NCBI GenBank assembly: GCA_963850525.1
Contig: CAWKLQ010000008.1
Coordinates: forward strand, 992,001-1,056,000
From: JAEMQF01 sp963850525
GTDB lineage: Bacteria; Pseudomonadota; Gammaproteobacteria; Burkholderiales; Burkholderiaceae_C
DNA: 64,000 bases
Direction: 5' to 3'
In this document: positions 35,209 to 43,905 of the stretch, one piece after another
Position numbering within the stretch: the stretch's first letter is position 1
Layout: each line of letters opens with the position of its first letter
The notes under the pieces: generated by a model
What the model saw: the letters and a program-made list of their open reading frames with translations, nothing else
The model's database searches: none
What the model was told of the DNA's origin: nothing
Program-made: the position numbers and the translations under genes

Positions 35209-35796
35209 GTGAACCGCTGGCTGTTGCGCGTCGAGGTTCTGCTTGCTCGCGGGCAGGCTGCTGTGCTGCTTGGCATCGCGCTCAGTGCGGCCGCCGTGGT
35301 GGCCTTGCTCTGGCAGGTGTCGTGGAACGCCCGCACGAGTGCTTCGCTGCACGCCGAATTGCGTGCGCAAAAGGCGGCGCAGAGCCAACCGCGCGCGTCG
35401 ACGAACGCCGAACGGGGTGCCGCTTTCGAGCGCCTGCTCGGGCGCGGCGAAGACCTCGAGGTCTACTTGGGCAAGGTGTTTGGCGCGGCCAAGCGCCACG
35501 GCGTCAGCCTGACGGTCGGCGACTACCGCCTGGCGCTGGACAACGCCGGAGGCTTTCGGCGTTACCACATGGTGCTGCCGGTGAAGGGCTCGTTCAGCGC
35601 CATCCAGGCGTTCAGCCAGCAAGTGCTGCTCGACCTGCCGTTCGCCGCGCTGGAAGAGATATCGCTGAAGCGCGCGAGCATCGATTCGACCCAGGTCGAC
35701 GCGAAAACGCGCTTCGTGCTGTTTCTGCGTCCGCCCGGCGCGAACGCGGCACCCGCACTGCCCGCCCCGTCGGCTTCTGCGGTGGAGCGGCCATGA
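35209..35796 (+). CDS. PilO/GspM-like inner-membrane protein
   Basis: A 195-residue protein: one membrane helix (AVLLGIALSAAAVVALLWQV), a short coiled coil and a ferredoxin-like domain ('VSLTVGDYRLALDNAGGFRR', 'YHMVLPVKGSFSAIQAFSQQ', 'LPFAALEEISLKRASID'). The pattern of PilO or GspM, partner of the PilN-like protein. The frame has no ATG near the start; GTG 35209 fits, 31 bp after the previous stop. Overlaps the next gene by 4 bp. Confidence 0.75.
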   Translation: MNRWLLRVEVLLARGQAAVLLGIALSAAAVVALLWQVSWNARTSASLHAELRAQKAAQSQPRASTNAERGAAFERLLGRGEDLEVYLGKVFGAAKRHGVSLTVGDYRLALDNAGGFRRYHMVLPVKGSFSAIQAFSQQVLLDLPFAALEEISLKRASIDSTQVDAKTRFVLFLRPPGANAAPALPAPSASAVERP

Positions 35797-36371
35797 TGAA
35801 ACCGGCGCTGCGCTGGACCGCCCTCACGCTCGCGCTGCTCGGTGCGGCGTGGCTTGCGCTGTTCGCGGACGACGCCGATGTCGCGAGCAGCGGCGTCGTC
35901 CAGGCTGCGAAACCAAAACCCGGCGGTACAGCGCCGACCAGACCCACCGCCGAACGCAGCCGCAGCGCGCGCGACAACAGTTCCGAGATTCTGGAATTGC
36001 GGGTCCGCACGGCGAGTTCGGAAAACCTCAAGGCGCTGTTCACTGCCGCGAACTTTGCACCGCCGCGCGTCGCCGCCCCCGCGCCCAGGCCGCTACCTGC
36101 AGCCGCCGCACCCGCCTCGGTGCCGCCACCGGCGGCGCCACCCGTCGCGGCACCCGCCGCGCCGCCTTTGCCTTTCGTGTTTGTCGGCAAACACTTCGAC
36201 GGCACCCGCTGGGAAGTGTTCGTCAGTCGCGGCGAGCAGACGCTGATCCTGCGCGCCGGGCAAAGCATCGATCCGAACTACCGCGTCGAGTCGGTCCAGC
36301 CGCCACGCATGGTGATCAACTACCTGCCCTTGGACGAAAAGCAGACCCTCAACATAGGCAACCCGCAATGA
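35793..36371 (+). CDS. PilP/GspC-like periplasmic connector
   Basis: A 192-residue protein with an N-terminal membrane anchor (ALRWTALTLALLGAAWLALF), a low-complexity Pro/Ala linker at about residues 90-125, and a small beta domain ('PFVFVGKHFDGTRWEVFVSR', 'GQSIDPNYRVESVQPPRMVI', 'NYLPLDEKQTLNIG'). That beta domain resembles the HR domain of PilP/GspC that touches the secretin N0 domain. No PDZ domain is present. It overlaps the secretin gene by 4 bp. Confidence 0.7.
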   Translation: MMKPALRWTALTLALLGAAWLALFADDADVASSGVVQAAKPKPGGTAPTRPTAERSRSARDNSSEILELRVRTASSENLKALFTAANFAPPRVAAPAPRPLPAAAAPASVPPPAAPPVAAPAAPPLPFVFVGKHFDGTRWEVFVSRGEQTLILRAGQSIDPNYRVESVQPPRMVINYLPLDEKQTLNIGNPQ

Positions 36372-38770
36372 CCCCCCTGACTTCGACAGTCGACGCCCGG
36401 CCCGCCGGCCCCGCGCGCGCCGTGCTCGCCGTGTTTCTCGCCGCCGTGCTCGGGCTTGGCGCTTGCGCCACCGACAAACCCTACCGCGACGCGCAGACCT
36501 TGCTCGCGCAGGGCCGCACCGAAGAAGGCTTGCGCAAGCTGCAGGAGGCGATCGACGTTGATCCGCGCGACGTGCAACTGCGCGCGTCCTACCTGCAGGC
36601 GCGCGAAAACTACACCCAGCAGCTCAACGAAAAGGCCGACGCCGCGCGCAGCGCCGAACGTTACGACGAAGCCTCGCAGCAGTACCAGCGCGCCTTGAGT
36701 TTCGATGCGAACAACACGCGCGCGCGCAACGGCCTGGCCACCGTCGAGCGCGACCGGCGTCACGCGATCGTGCTCGCCGAGGCGCAGCGCGCCGAGGAAC
36801 GCGCCGATCTCGAGACGGCCGCGGCGCGCATGCGCCAGATCCTCACCGAAAACCCGGACCACGCGGGTGCGCGGCTGCTGCAACGCAAGCTCGCCGAGCG
36901 CGCCTTGCGCCCGCCGCCGCCGAACCAGCTCGCCGCGGCGCTGAGGAAGCCCGTCACGATCGAGTTCAAGGAGACACCGCTGCGCCAGGTCTTCGAAGTG
37001 CTGTCGCGCACGTCGGGCCTGAACTTCGTGTTCGACAAGGACGTGCGCAGCGACGCCCGCACCACCGTGTTCCTGCGCGGCTCGAGCGTCGCGTCGGTGA
37101 TCAACCTGATCCTGTTGACGAACCAGCTCGAGCAGCGCATCGTCGACGCCAATACGATCATCATCTACCCGAACACGCCGCCCAAGGTGCGCGAGTACCA
37201 GCAACTCGTCGTGCGCAGCTTCATGCTCGCCACGGCCGACGCGAAAGTCGTCGCAAACACGCTGCGCACGATCGTGCGCACGCGCGACGTCGTCGTCGAC
37301 GAGAAGCTGAACATGATCATCGTTCGCGACAGCGCCGATGCGGTGCGCATTGCGGAGCGCCTCGTCGCGCTGCACGACGCGCCCGAGCCCGAAGTCATGC
37401 TCGAGGTCGAGGTTCTCGAAATCAAGCGCTCGCGTTTGCTCGAACTCGGCGTGCGCTGGCCGGGTCAGCTGTCGCTGGCGCCGCTGCCCACGACGCTGGG
37501 CGGCTCGCTCACGCTGTCGGACCTGGGCAACTTGCGCCCCTCGACCACCGGCGCGACGATCGACCCGCTCGCGATCACGGCGCGCCGCCAGATCACCGAC
37601 ACGAACCTGCTCGCCAATCCGCGCATCCGCGCGCGCAACCGCGAGAAGGCGAAGATCCTGATCGGCGACCGCGTGCCGACGATCACGACCACGTCCACGG
37701 CGAGCGGCTTTGCCGCCGAATCGGTCACCTACATCGACGTCGGCCTGAAGCTCGACGTCGAGCCGACGATCTTTCTGGACGGCGAAGTCGCGATCAAGAT
37801 CGCCCTTGAAGTGAGCAACATCGTGAGCCAGGTGCAAACGCGCACCGGCACGCTCGCGTATCAGCTCGGCACGCGATCCGCGTCGACGACGCTGCGCTTG
37901 AAAGACGGCGAGAACCAGGTGCTCGCCGGCCTCATCCAGGACGACGAGCGCAGCACGGCGAACCGTGTACCCGGACTGGGCGACGTGCCGGTGCTGTCGC
38001 GCCTGTTTGGTTCGCAGGCCGACGACAACGCGAAAACCGAGATCGTGCTTTCGATCACGCCGCGCCTCATCCGCAACCTGCAGCGGCCCGACGCGAGCCT
38101 CGCCGAATTCGACGCGGGCACCGAATCGAGCATGCGCACGCGGCCGCCCGAGTCTGCCGCCCCTGTCGCTTCGCCTCCCACGTCGATGCCCGCACAAACC
38201 GAGTCGGGCGACGCGCCGTCTCCCCCCGCACCGGCCCCCGGCTCGCCGCAGTCGTCGTTGAACACCCCAGGTGGCGCGAGCAGCACGGCGAGTTCGCCGG
38301 CCAACCTCGCGCCGAACGTCACGCCGCAAGGCGTGGCGCTCGCGGCGCCGCTGCTCGCGTGGCGCGGGCCGAAGACGGCGAGCGTGGGCAAGGACATCGC
38401 CGTGGAGTTGTTGATGCAAAGCGAACTGCCGATTCAAAGCGTACCCCTGACCTTCGACTTCGACGCCCTCGCGCTGCGCATCACCGGCGTGACCGAGGGC
38501 GACTTCCTGAACCAGGACAACGCGAAGACGGTCTTCAGCAGCCAGGTGGATCCGGCGGGCCACGTGTCGGTGGCTCTCACGCGCAGCGGCGGCGGCACCA
38601 GCGGTACCGGTGCGACGGCATTGAACCGGGTGCTCACCGTGAACCTGCTCGCGCTGCGCCCCGCCGAAGCGGCGCGCCTGCAGATGACGCGCGTCGGCGC
38701 GCTGGGAATCGACGGCCGGGAAATTGCCGTCGCGTTGCCGCCGCTGCACGCGATTCGCATCACGCCGTGA
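36368..38770 (+). CDS. gspD: Lipoprotein secretin with TPR repeats and cohesin-like C-terminal domain
   Basis: An 800-residue outer-membrane secretin. Lipobox 'LGAC' at Cys33. Residues about 40-190 are TPR-like ('AQTLLAQGRTEEGLRKLQEA'). STN-like domain 'TIEFKETPLRQVFEVLSRTS', secretin_N 'VVANTLRTIVRTRDVVVDEK', and the beta-barrel domain ending 'VPGLGDVPVLSRLFGS' and 'TEIVLSITPRLIRN' at about residue 574. A Pro/Ser linker follows, then a cohesin-like beta domain from about residue 650 to the end ('GPKTASVGKDIAVELLMQSE', 'VPLTFDFDALALRITGV'). TPR-secretin-cohesin order is typical of a small group of secretins, not of classic GspD. Confidence 0.92.
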   Translation: MTPLTSTVDARPAGPARAVLAVFLAAVLGLGACATDKPYRDAQTLLAQGRTEEGLRKLQEAIDVDPRDVQLRASYLQARENYTQQLNEKADAARSAERYDEASQQYQRALSFDANNTRARNGLATVERDRRHAIVLAEAQRAEERADLETAAARMRQILTENPDHAGARLLQRKLAERALRPPPPNQLAAALRKPVTIEFKETPLRQVFEVLSRTSGLNFVFDKDVRSDARTTVFLRGSSVASVINLILLTNQLEQRIVDANTIIIYPNTPPKVREYQQLVVRSFMLATADAKVVANTLRTIVRTRDVVVDEKLNMIIVRDSADAVRIAERLVALHDAPEPEVMLEVEVLEIKRSRLLELGVRWPGQLSLAPLPTTLGGSLTLSDLGNLRPSTTGATIDPLAITARRQITDTNLLANPRIRARNREKAKILIGDRVPTITTTSTASGFAAESVTYIDVGLKLDVEPTIFLDGEVAIKIALEVSNIVSQVQTRTGTLAYQLGTRSASTTLRLKDGENQVLAGLIQDDERSTANRVPGLGDVPVLSRLFGSQADDNAKTEIVLSITPRLIRNLQRPDASLAEFDAGTESSMRTRPPESAAPVASPPTSMPAQTESGDAPSPPAPAPGSPQSSLNTPGGASSTASSPANLAPNVTPQGVALAAPLLAWRGPKTASVGKDIAVELLMQSELPIQSVPLTFDFDALALRITGVTEGDFLNQDNAKTVFSSQVDPAGHVSVALTRSGGGTSGTGATALNRVLTVNLLALRPAEAARLQMTRVGALGIDGREIAVALPPLHAIRITP

Positions 38771-38790
38771 CACGCCGTGACACGCACCGC

Positions 38791-39276
38791 ATGAGATTCG
38801 CGATGTCCCGATTCCGCGGCTTCACGCTCATCGAACTGATGGTCACGCTGGCCATTCTGGGGGTGCTCGCGTCGATCGCGCTGCCGCTCGCGCAGGTCAG
38901 CGTGCAGCGAGCCAAGGAGCAGGAGTTGCGCATCGCGCTGCGCGACATTCGGGCGGGGATCGACGCGTACAAAAAGGCATCCGACGAAGGCCGGATTCGC
39001 AAGGCGGCGGAGTCGACCGGCTTTCCGGCGACGCTCGCCGTGCTCGTCGAAGGCGTGGAAGATCAGCGCAACGCCAAGCGCGCGAAGATCTACTTCCTGC
39101 GCCGCCTGCCCGCCGACCCGATGGCCACGGAGGCCGACGTGCCGCCTGCGCAGACCTGGGGCAAACGCTCGTACACCAGCGACGCCGACGAACCGAGAGA
39201 AGGCGAAGACGTGTACGACGTCTATTCACACTCGGAGAAAGTGGGGCTCAATGGCGTTCCGTACCGCAAGTGGTAG
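38791..39276 (+). CDS. Pseudopilin (GspG-like) 2
   Basis: A 161-residue pseudopilin. Peptidase site 'FRG|FTLIELMVTLAILGVLA' with Glu5. After the helix it has 'LRIALRDIRAGIDAYKKASD' and a 'FLRRLPADPMATE' segment in place of the usual GspG region, then 'YDVYSHSEKVGLNGVPYRKW'. It is co-transcribed with the secretin (20 bp gap) and overlaps the next pseudopilin by 26 bp. ATG 38791 is used; ATG 38803 is also possible. Confidence 0.88.
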   Translation: MRFAMSRFRGFTLIELMVTLAILGVLASIALPLAQVSVQRAKEQELRIALRDIRAGIDAYKKASDEGRIRKAAESTGFPATLAVLVEGVEDQRNAKRAKIYFLRRLPADPMATEADVPPAQTWGKRSYTSDADEPREGEDVYDVYSHSEKVGLNGVPYRKW

Positions 39277-39673
39277 TTCCGTGTCCGGTGGCGTGCGCCG
39301 CGGCGCGCTGCGCGGATTCACGCTGATCGAACTGATCGTCGTGCTCGCCATCGTCAGCCTGTTGCTGACGCTGGCGTTGCCGCGCTATTTTCAAAGCGTC
39401 GACGTCTCGAAAGAAACCGTACTCAAGGAAAACCTGCGCACCGTGCGCGAGACGATTGACAAGTTCTACGGCGACCTGGGCCGCTACCCGGAGAGCCTGG
39501 AAGAAATGGTCGAGCGCAAATACCTGCGCAGCATTCCGAGCGACCCGATCGTCGAGTCGCGCGATGCCTGGGTCGTGGTCGCGCCCGACGGCGACGCGAA
39601 AGGGCGCGTCTACGACATTCGCAGTTCGGCCACGGGCAACACCATCGATGGCAAGGCGTTTGCTGAACTCTAG
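39251..39673 (+). CDS. Pseudopilin (GspG-like) 3
   Basis: A 140-residue pseudopilin. Peptidase site 'ALRG|FTLIELIVVLAIVSLLL' with Glu5. The globular part has 'ENLRTVRETIDKFYGDLGRY', 'PESLEEMVERKYLRSIPSDP' and 'GRVYDIRSSATGN', close to GspG/minor pseudopilins. It overlaps both neighbours (26 bp upstream, 26 bp downstream), so the pseudopilins are probably made together. Confidence 0.88.
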   Translation: MAFRTASGSSVSGGVRRGALRGFTLIELIVVLAIVSLLLTLALPRYFQSVDVSKETVLKENLRTVRETIDKFYGDLGRYPESLEEMVERKYLRSIPSDPIVESRDAWVVVAPDGDAKGRVYDIRSSATGNTIDGKAFAEL

Positions 39674-40196
39674 GGGCACGCGGGGAGATCGGCCGCGGCG
39701 CGAGTGCGGCTTCACCTACATCGGCCTGCTAATGCTGCTCGCGGTGATCGGGATCGCTGCGACGGCGTCGGTTCAGCTCGGATCGGTCGTGCAAAGGCGC
39801 CACGCCGAACAGGAATTGCTGTTCCTCGGTTCGCAGTTTCGCGCGGCGCTGTCGAGCTACGCGAATGGGTCGGCGCCGAACCAGCCGCGCTTTCCGAGAA
39901 CGTTCGAACAGCTTCTGCGTGACCCGCGCGTCCCCGGCGTGCGGCGCCACTTGCGCCGCGTTCCCATCGACCCGCTGACCGGTAAGGACGAATGGGGAAT
40001 CGTGCGCAGCGCCGACGGCTACATCGTCGGCATCTTCAGCTTGTCTGAAGCGTCGCCGATCAAGCGCGGCAATTTCAACGCCGAGTTTGCCGAATTCGCC
40101 GCGGCGACGAGCTACCGGAACTGGGTCTTCAAAGCCGCGCCGCAAAGCGGCGTCGCGCAGCGCCCCGCTCCAGGCGCACCGCCGGCGAAGAAGTAG
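39648..40196 (+). CDS. Pseudopilin-like protein without Glu5
   Basis: A 182-residue protein. The N-terminus has a prepilin-like site 'ECG|FTYIGLLMLLAVIGIAAT', but mature position 5 is Gly, not Glu. The body contains 'HAEQELLFLGSQFRAALSSY', 'FPRTFEQLLRDPRVPGVRRH' and 'RVPIDPLTGKDEWGIVRSAD', similar to type II secretion accessory pseudopilins. In classic systems GspK is the pseudopilin that lacks Glu5 and caps the tip, so this may play that role. Start ATG 39648 lies inside the previous gene. Last gene of the operon. Confidence 0.8.
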   Translation: MARRLLNSRGTRGDRPRRECGFTYIGLLMLLAVIGIAATASVQLGSVVQRRHAEQELLFLGSQFRAALSSYANGSAPNQPRFPRTFEQLLRDPRVPGVRRHLRRVPIDPLTGKDEWGIVRSADGYIVGIFSLSEASPIKRGNFNAEFAEFAAATSYRNWVFKAAPQSGVAQRPAPGAPPAKK

Positions 40197-40449
40197 CGCG
40201 CCATCGCTGAAGCGAAGTCAGAGTCGTCGCTGCTGACCACTTTTTCGAAATCGCAAGACCGCTTGTCCATGTTGCTGCGACCCGACGGGCACGCCGCGGC
40301 GCGCCCACCCGCACTGCGGCTCGAAGAGCGGGTCCAGCGTCGCTTGACCTAGGTGTTTTCGCGATGTCCGGCGCCACTGGACTTGTTAGAGTTTGCGCCA
40401 CGCCTCCGAAGACCTGACGCGAACTTTCAAGCACAACAACCATCCGCGC

Positions 40450-41379
40450 ATGCAACGACTCGACGTCGCCACGCTCTCACCCACATCGGCCGGCGCGGTC
40501 ATCGCGCGAATCACTGGCAGGCCACCGGAATTCCTGGTCGCGTCGCACAACGGCCTGGGCCTGATCGCAGCACGCTGGCGGCGCAGCCGCGTCGTCTTGC
40601 CCGAAGCGCAATGCCTGGACGATCACGTGCTGTCGTATTGCGCCTTGGGTCGCTCCGAAGGCACCCTCGTGATTGACGGGGTGCCCACGCGAATGCAGCG
40701 ACGTCTCGGGTCGATCGCCTTCCTGCCGGCGAACCGGCCAGTGCAGTGGTCGATGGACGCCGCCGGCGAATCGGTGCACATTCACCTGTATATCCCGGGT
40801 GCAGCGATGCAGCTTCCAGACGCCGGTCCGGGTGCGCAGTCGCCGGTGTTGCCGACGCAGCTGCGAGACCCCTGGATTGAGAGCTACTTCCGCCTCATGA
40901 TCGCCGAGCTCGAGTCGTGCGCCGACGACGAGCGCATCGAAGCGTCACGCTTCCTCGACGAAACCGGCGGCCTGCTGATCGGCCACCTGGCGCCGATGTT
41001 GTGGCGCGCGCCCGCGGAGCCCAGCGCGGCGCCCGAAGCAACACCGCACGTGACCGCGCTGCGCCCGTTCATCCTTCGGCGCATCGAAACCTTCGTGAAT
41101 TCGAACCTCGCGGGCGACATTCGCCTGGAGAGCCTGGCGGATATCGCGTCGATGTCGGTCGGCCATTTCCTGCGCTCCTTCCACAAGGCCATGGGCTCAA
41201 CGCCGCACCAGTACGTGCTCGAGCGGCGCCTGGACCGGGCTTGCGCGCTGCTCAAGGAGAGCGCAGATCAGGTGTCGACGATCGCGCGGCGCTGCGGTTT
41301 CGCCAGCGCCGCGCACTTCTCGGCGATCTTTCATCTGCACCGCGGCTGCACGCCGTCGCAGTTCCGGCGCGGGCTGTGA
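40450..41379 (+). CDS. AraC-family transcriptional regulator
   Basis: A 309-residue regulator. The N-terminal part (cupin-like ligand domain) has 'DHVLSYCALGRSEGTLVIDG' and 'GSIAFLPANRPVQWSMDAAG'. The C-terminal pair of helix-turn-helices is clear: 'RLESLADIASMSVGHFLRSF', 'MGSTPHQYVLERRLDRACAL' and 'VSTIARRCGFASAAHFSAIF', ending in 'GCTPSQFRRGL'. It follows the secretion operon after 253 bp on the same strand and is the only regulator near the exported-protein cluster, so it is a candidate for controlling them. ATG 40450 is preferred over TTG 40393. Confidence 0.9.
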   Translation: MQRLDVATLSPTSAGAVIARITGRPPEFLVASHNGLGLIAARWRRSRVVLPEAQCLDDHVLSYCALGRSEGTLVIDGVPTRMQRRLGSIAFLPANRPVQWSMDAAGESVHIHLYIPGAAMQLPDAGPGAQSPVLPTQLRDPWIESYFRLMIAELESCADDERIEASRFLDETGGLLIGHLAPMLWRAPAEPSAAPEATPHVTALRPFILRRIETFVNSNLAGDIRLESLADIASMSVGHFLRSFHKAMGSTPHQYVLERRLDRACALLKESADQVSTIARRCGFASAAHFSAIFHLHRGCTPSQFRRGL

Positions 41380-41413
41380 GCCCGCCGAAATAGGGCCTCG
41401 GCGACCGAAGCTC

Positions 41414-42142
41414 CTACACGTGCAAGTGCGCAAGCAACTGCTCGCGCCCGACGTCGCCGCGCCGCCCCTGCAAAACGACGCGCCCTTGTTCGATGACGAG
41501 GTAGCGGTCGGCAATCAACTCGGCGAACGCCAGGTTCTGCTCGACGACGATCAGCGCCGTTCCCGCCGCCTTGGTCGCACCGAGCACGGCGGCCATGTGT
41601 TCGATGTTTTCCCACTGCACGCCCTCGCTCGGCTCGTCCAACAACAGCACGGGCTGCGCTTCGGACACGCCGCGCACGAAGGAGAGGATTTTCTTTTCGC
41701 CGCCCGAAAGCGTGCCCGCGTGTTGGTTCAGGCGCCGGCTCAGGATGGGAAAGCGCGCGAACAGCGGCTCGAAGACTCCGAGATCGCGATTGGCGCGCAT
41801 CAAGGTGAGGTTGTCGCGCACACTGAGTTCGTCGAACACCGGGCGCTCCTGCGGGCAGTAGCTCAAGCCCAGGGCGCGGCGCTGCGTCGCGTGTTCGATT
41901 GGCTTGCCGTCCAATGCGATCGTCCCGGCGCGCAGCGGCAACTCGCCGAACAACAGTTTCAGCAAGGTGCTCTTGCCCACGCCGTTTCTGCCGATGACGC
42001 ACAGCGCCTGCCCGGGCGCGACGCCGCCGCTGACGTCGCGCACGACGTCCAGGCCACCGTAGCCGCCGCGCAGCCCCTCGAATTCCAGGCGGGGTGGCGT
42101 TGCGGCGTTGTGGGCGTTTGGGGCGTTTGGGGCGTCGCTCAT
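41414..42142 (-). CDS. livF: Branched-chain amino acid/urea-type ABC transporter ATP-binding protein (LivF-like)
   Basis: A 242-residue ABC ATPase. Walker A 'IGRNGVGKSTLLKLL', signature 'TLSGGEKKIL', Walker B 'PVLLLDEPSEGVQWENIEHM', H-loop region 'LIVVEQNLAFAELIADRY'. The 'VQWENIE' wording resembles the LivF/UrtE group. The N-terminus starts with a small repeat, APNAPNAHN, encoded by GCCCCAAAC units. It overlaps the upstream fusion gene by 4 bp. Confidence 0.92.
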   Translation of the reverse strand: MSDAPNAPNAHNAATPPRLEFEGLRGGYGGLDVVRDVSGGVAPGQALCVIGRNGVGKSTLLKLLFGELPLRAGTIALDGKPIEHATQRRALGLSYCPQERPVFDELSVRDNLTLMRANRDLGVFEPLFARFPILSRRLNQHAGTLSGGEKKILSFVRGVSEAQPVLLLDEPSEGVQWENIEHMAAVLGATKAAGTALIVVEQNLAFAELIADRYLVIEQGRVVLQGRRGDVGREQLLAHLHV

Positions 42143-43905
42143 TTTTCCGACCCGACGTAAATCGCCTTCACCGCGTCGTTCGCCTGAATCTCGGCGACGC
42201 TGCCTTGCGCGAGCAGGCGGCCGTTGTGCAGCACGAACACGTGGTCGGCGATTGAGCGCACGAGGCTCATGTCGTGTTCGATGACGATCACCATCGCGCG
42301 GCGCAGTTGGCTCGCCCAGCGGATCACATCGATGACTAACGCGGTCTCCTGCGGCGACAGGCCGGCGCACGGCTCGTCGAGCAAGAGCAGGCGCGGCTCG
42401 CCGAGCAGCGCGAGCGCGAGCTCGAGAATTTGCCGCTCGCCGTGCGAGAGTTCGGCCGCGGTGCGCTGCGCGTCGGCGAGAAACGCATAACGCTCGCGCA
42501 GCGCCTCCAACAGCGGGCTGTTCCAGCGCCGCAGCGGCGGGCGCAACAAGTCCAGCGGCGCGGCGCGGCCGCTCCACAGCGCGATGGCCAGGTTGTCAGC
42601 AATCGTCAGGTGCGCGAACACCGACGGGATTTGCAGCTTGCGCCCGATCCCCAGACCGATGATGCGGTGCGTCTCGAGTTGATCGATGGCGCGCCCGTCG
42701 AAGCTCACGCGCCCGGCCTGCGCGGGCAGCTCGGCCGTGAGCAGGTTGAAGGTCGACGTCTTGCCCGCGCCGTTGGGGCCGATGACGCAGTAGATGCCGG
42801 GCTTGTCGATCGCCAGCGTCAGCTTGTCAAGGATCAGCACTTCGCCGACCTTGACGTCGACGCCTTCGATGCGCAACTGCGCAGCAGCGCCGCTGGCGCC
42901 AGCGCGCGCGGGCGCGTCGATCGCCGCGCCGCGCGTGCGGCCTGCGTTCAACCAGCGTTCGATGGGCGCAAACGCGCCGATCAGGCCTTGCGGAAACAGC
43001 AGCACGACGAGGATGAAAGTCACCGCAAGGCCGATCTCCCAGAAGGCAAAGCTGTCGCGCAGCGCGCTCGTCAACGCACCGATGAGCAGTGCGCCGAGCA
43101 CGGGCCCGAGCAATTTGCCGCGCCCGCCCACCGCGGCCCAGATCACGAGGTCGGCGGAGAGCACGAAGCCGCACAGCTGCGGCGTCACGAGGCCTTGTTG
43201 CGGCGCGTAGAGCGCGCCGCCGATTCCGGCGAGCAAGCCGCTCACGCCGAACGCGACCGCCTTGAGCCGGTTCGTGTCGAAGCCGAACAGCACGATCCGC
43301 CGTTCGTTGTGCGCCAGCGCCGACCAGAGCACGCCGAGCGGCGCGTGATACAGCCACGCGACGGCGCCGCACACTGCGGCGAGCGCCGTCGCGGCGACGT
43401 AGTACGCCGCGGTGTAGCTGTCCATGCCCGGCAACCCCGGAATGCCTTTCAAGCCATTGAAGCCGCCGGTCACCGACTCCCAGTTGTTCGCGACCTGGCT
43501 CGCGAGCAACGCGAGCGCAAGCGTGATCATCGAAAAGTACGGCCCGCTCTCGCCCCTGCGCCTGAAGACGAGCGTGCCGATGAGGAAGGCGAGCACGCCA
43601 GGCACGACGGCGGCGAGCGGCAGGAGCAGCAGCAGCCACCAGGTCTGGTCGAACTCGATCAGCGCCAGGCCCGACAGGTAGGCGGCAAGGCCGAAGAACA
43701 GCCCTTGCCCGAGCGGCAGGAAACCGGCGCGGCCCCAGCACAGGCCCACGCTCAGCGCGGCAATCGCGTAGAGGTAGAGCAAGCCCATCTGGTAGGCCCA
43801 GAAGTCGCCGGCGACCAGCGGCAACAGCAGCAGCGCGGCAATCGCCAGCGCAACGCTGCCGCGGCTGCGCGTGCTCGCCGCGTTGTTCTTGTCAACGCCG
43901 CGCAT
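42139..43905 (-). CDS. LivM-LivG fusion: ABC permease joined to ATP-binding domain
   Basis: A 588-residue fusion. Residues 1 to about 335 are a LivM-type permease with about ten membrane helices ('PLVAGDFWAYQMGLLYLYAI', 'GLCWGRAGFLPLGQGLFFGL', 'GGRGKLLGPVLGALLIGALT'). From about 345 it is an ABC ATPase: 'VIGPNGAGKTSTFNLLTAEL', 'ELSHGERQILELALALL', 'RLLLLDEPCAGLSPQETALV', 'MVIVIEHDMSLVRSIADHVF'. In most operons LivM and LivG are separate. It overlaps livF by 4 bp and livH by 14 bp. Confidence 0.93.
   Translation of the reverse strand: MRGVDKNNAASTRSRGSVALAIAALLLLPLVAGDFWAYQMGLLYLYAIAALSVGLCWGRAGFLPLGQGLFFGLAAYLSGLALIEFDQTWWLLLLLPLAAVVPGVLAFLIGTLVFRRRGESGPYFSMITLALALLASQVANNWESVTGGFNGLKGIPGLPGMDSYTAAYYVAATALAAVCGAVAWLYHAPLGVLWSALAHNERRIVLFGFDTNRLKAVAFGVSGLLAGIGGALYAPQQGLVTPQLCGFVLSADLVIWAAVGGRGKLLGPVLGALLIGALTSALRDSFAFWEIGLAVTFILVVLLFPQGLIGAFAPIERWLNAGRTRGAAIDAPARAGASGAAAQLRIEGVDVKVGEVLILDKLTLAIDKPGIYCVIGPNGAGKTSTFNLLTAELPAQAGRVSFDGRAIDQLETHRIIGLGIGRKLQIPSVFAHLTIADNLAIALWSGRAAPLDLLRPPLRRWNSPLLEALRERYAFLADAQRTAAELSHGERQILELALALLGEPRLLLLDEPCAGLSPQETALVIDVIRWASQLRRAMVIVIEHDMSLVRSIADHVFVLHNGRLLAQGSVAEIQANDAVKAIYVGSEK

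Noticed and set aside
36320..38773. An 817-codon minus-strand frame over the secretin
   Set aside because: Arg/His/Val-rich antisense shadow of gspD; no signal, motif or ribosome site.
38761..38780. Tandem CACGCCGTGA repeat at the end of the secretin gene as a regulatory site
   Set aside because: Only two copies, spanning the stop codon; probably a small duplication with no sign of function.
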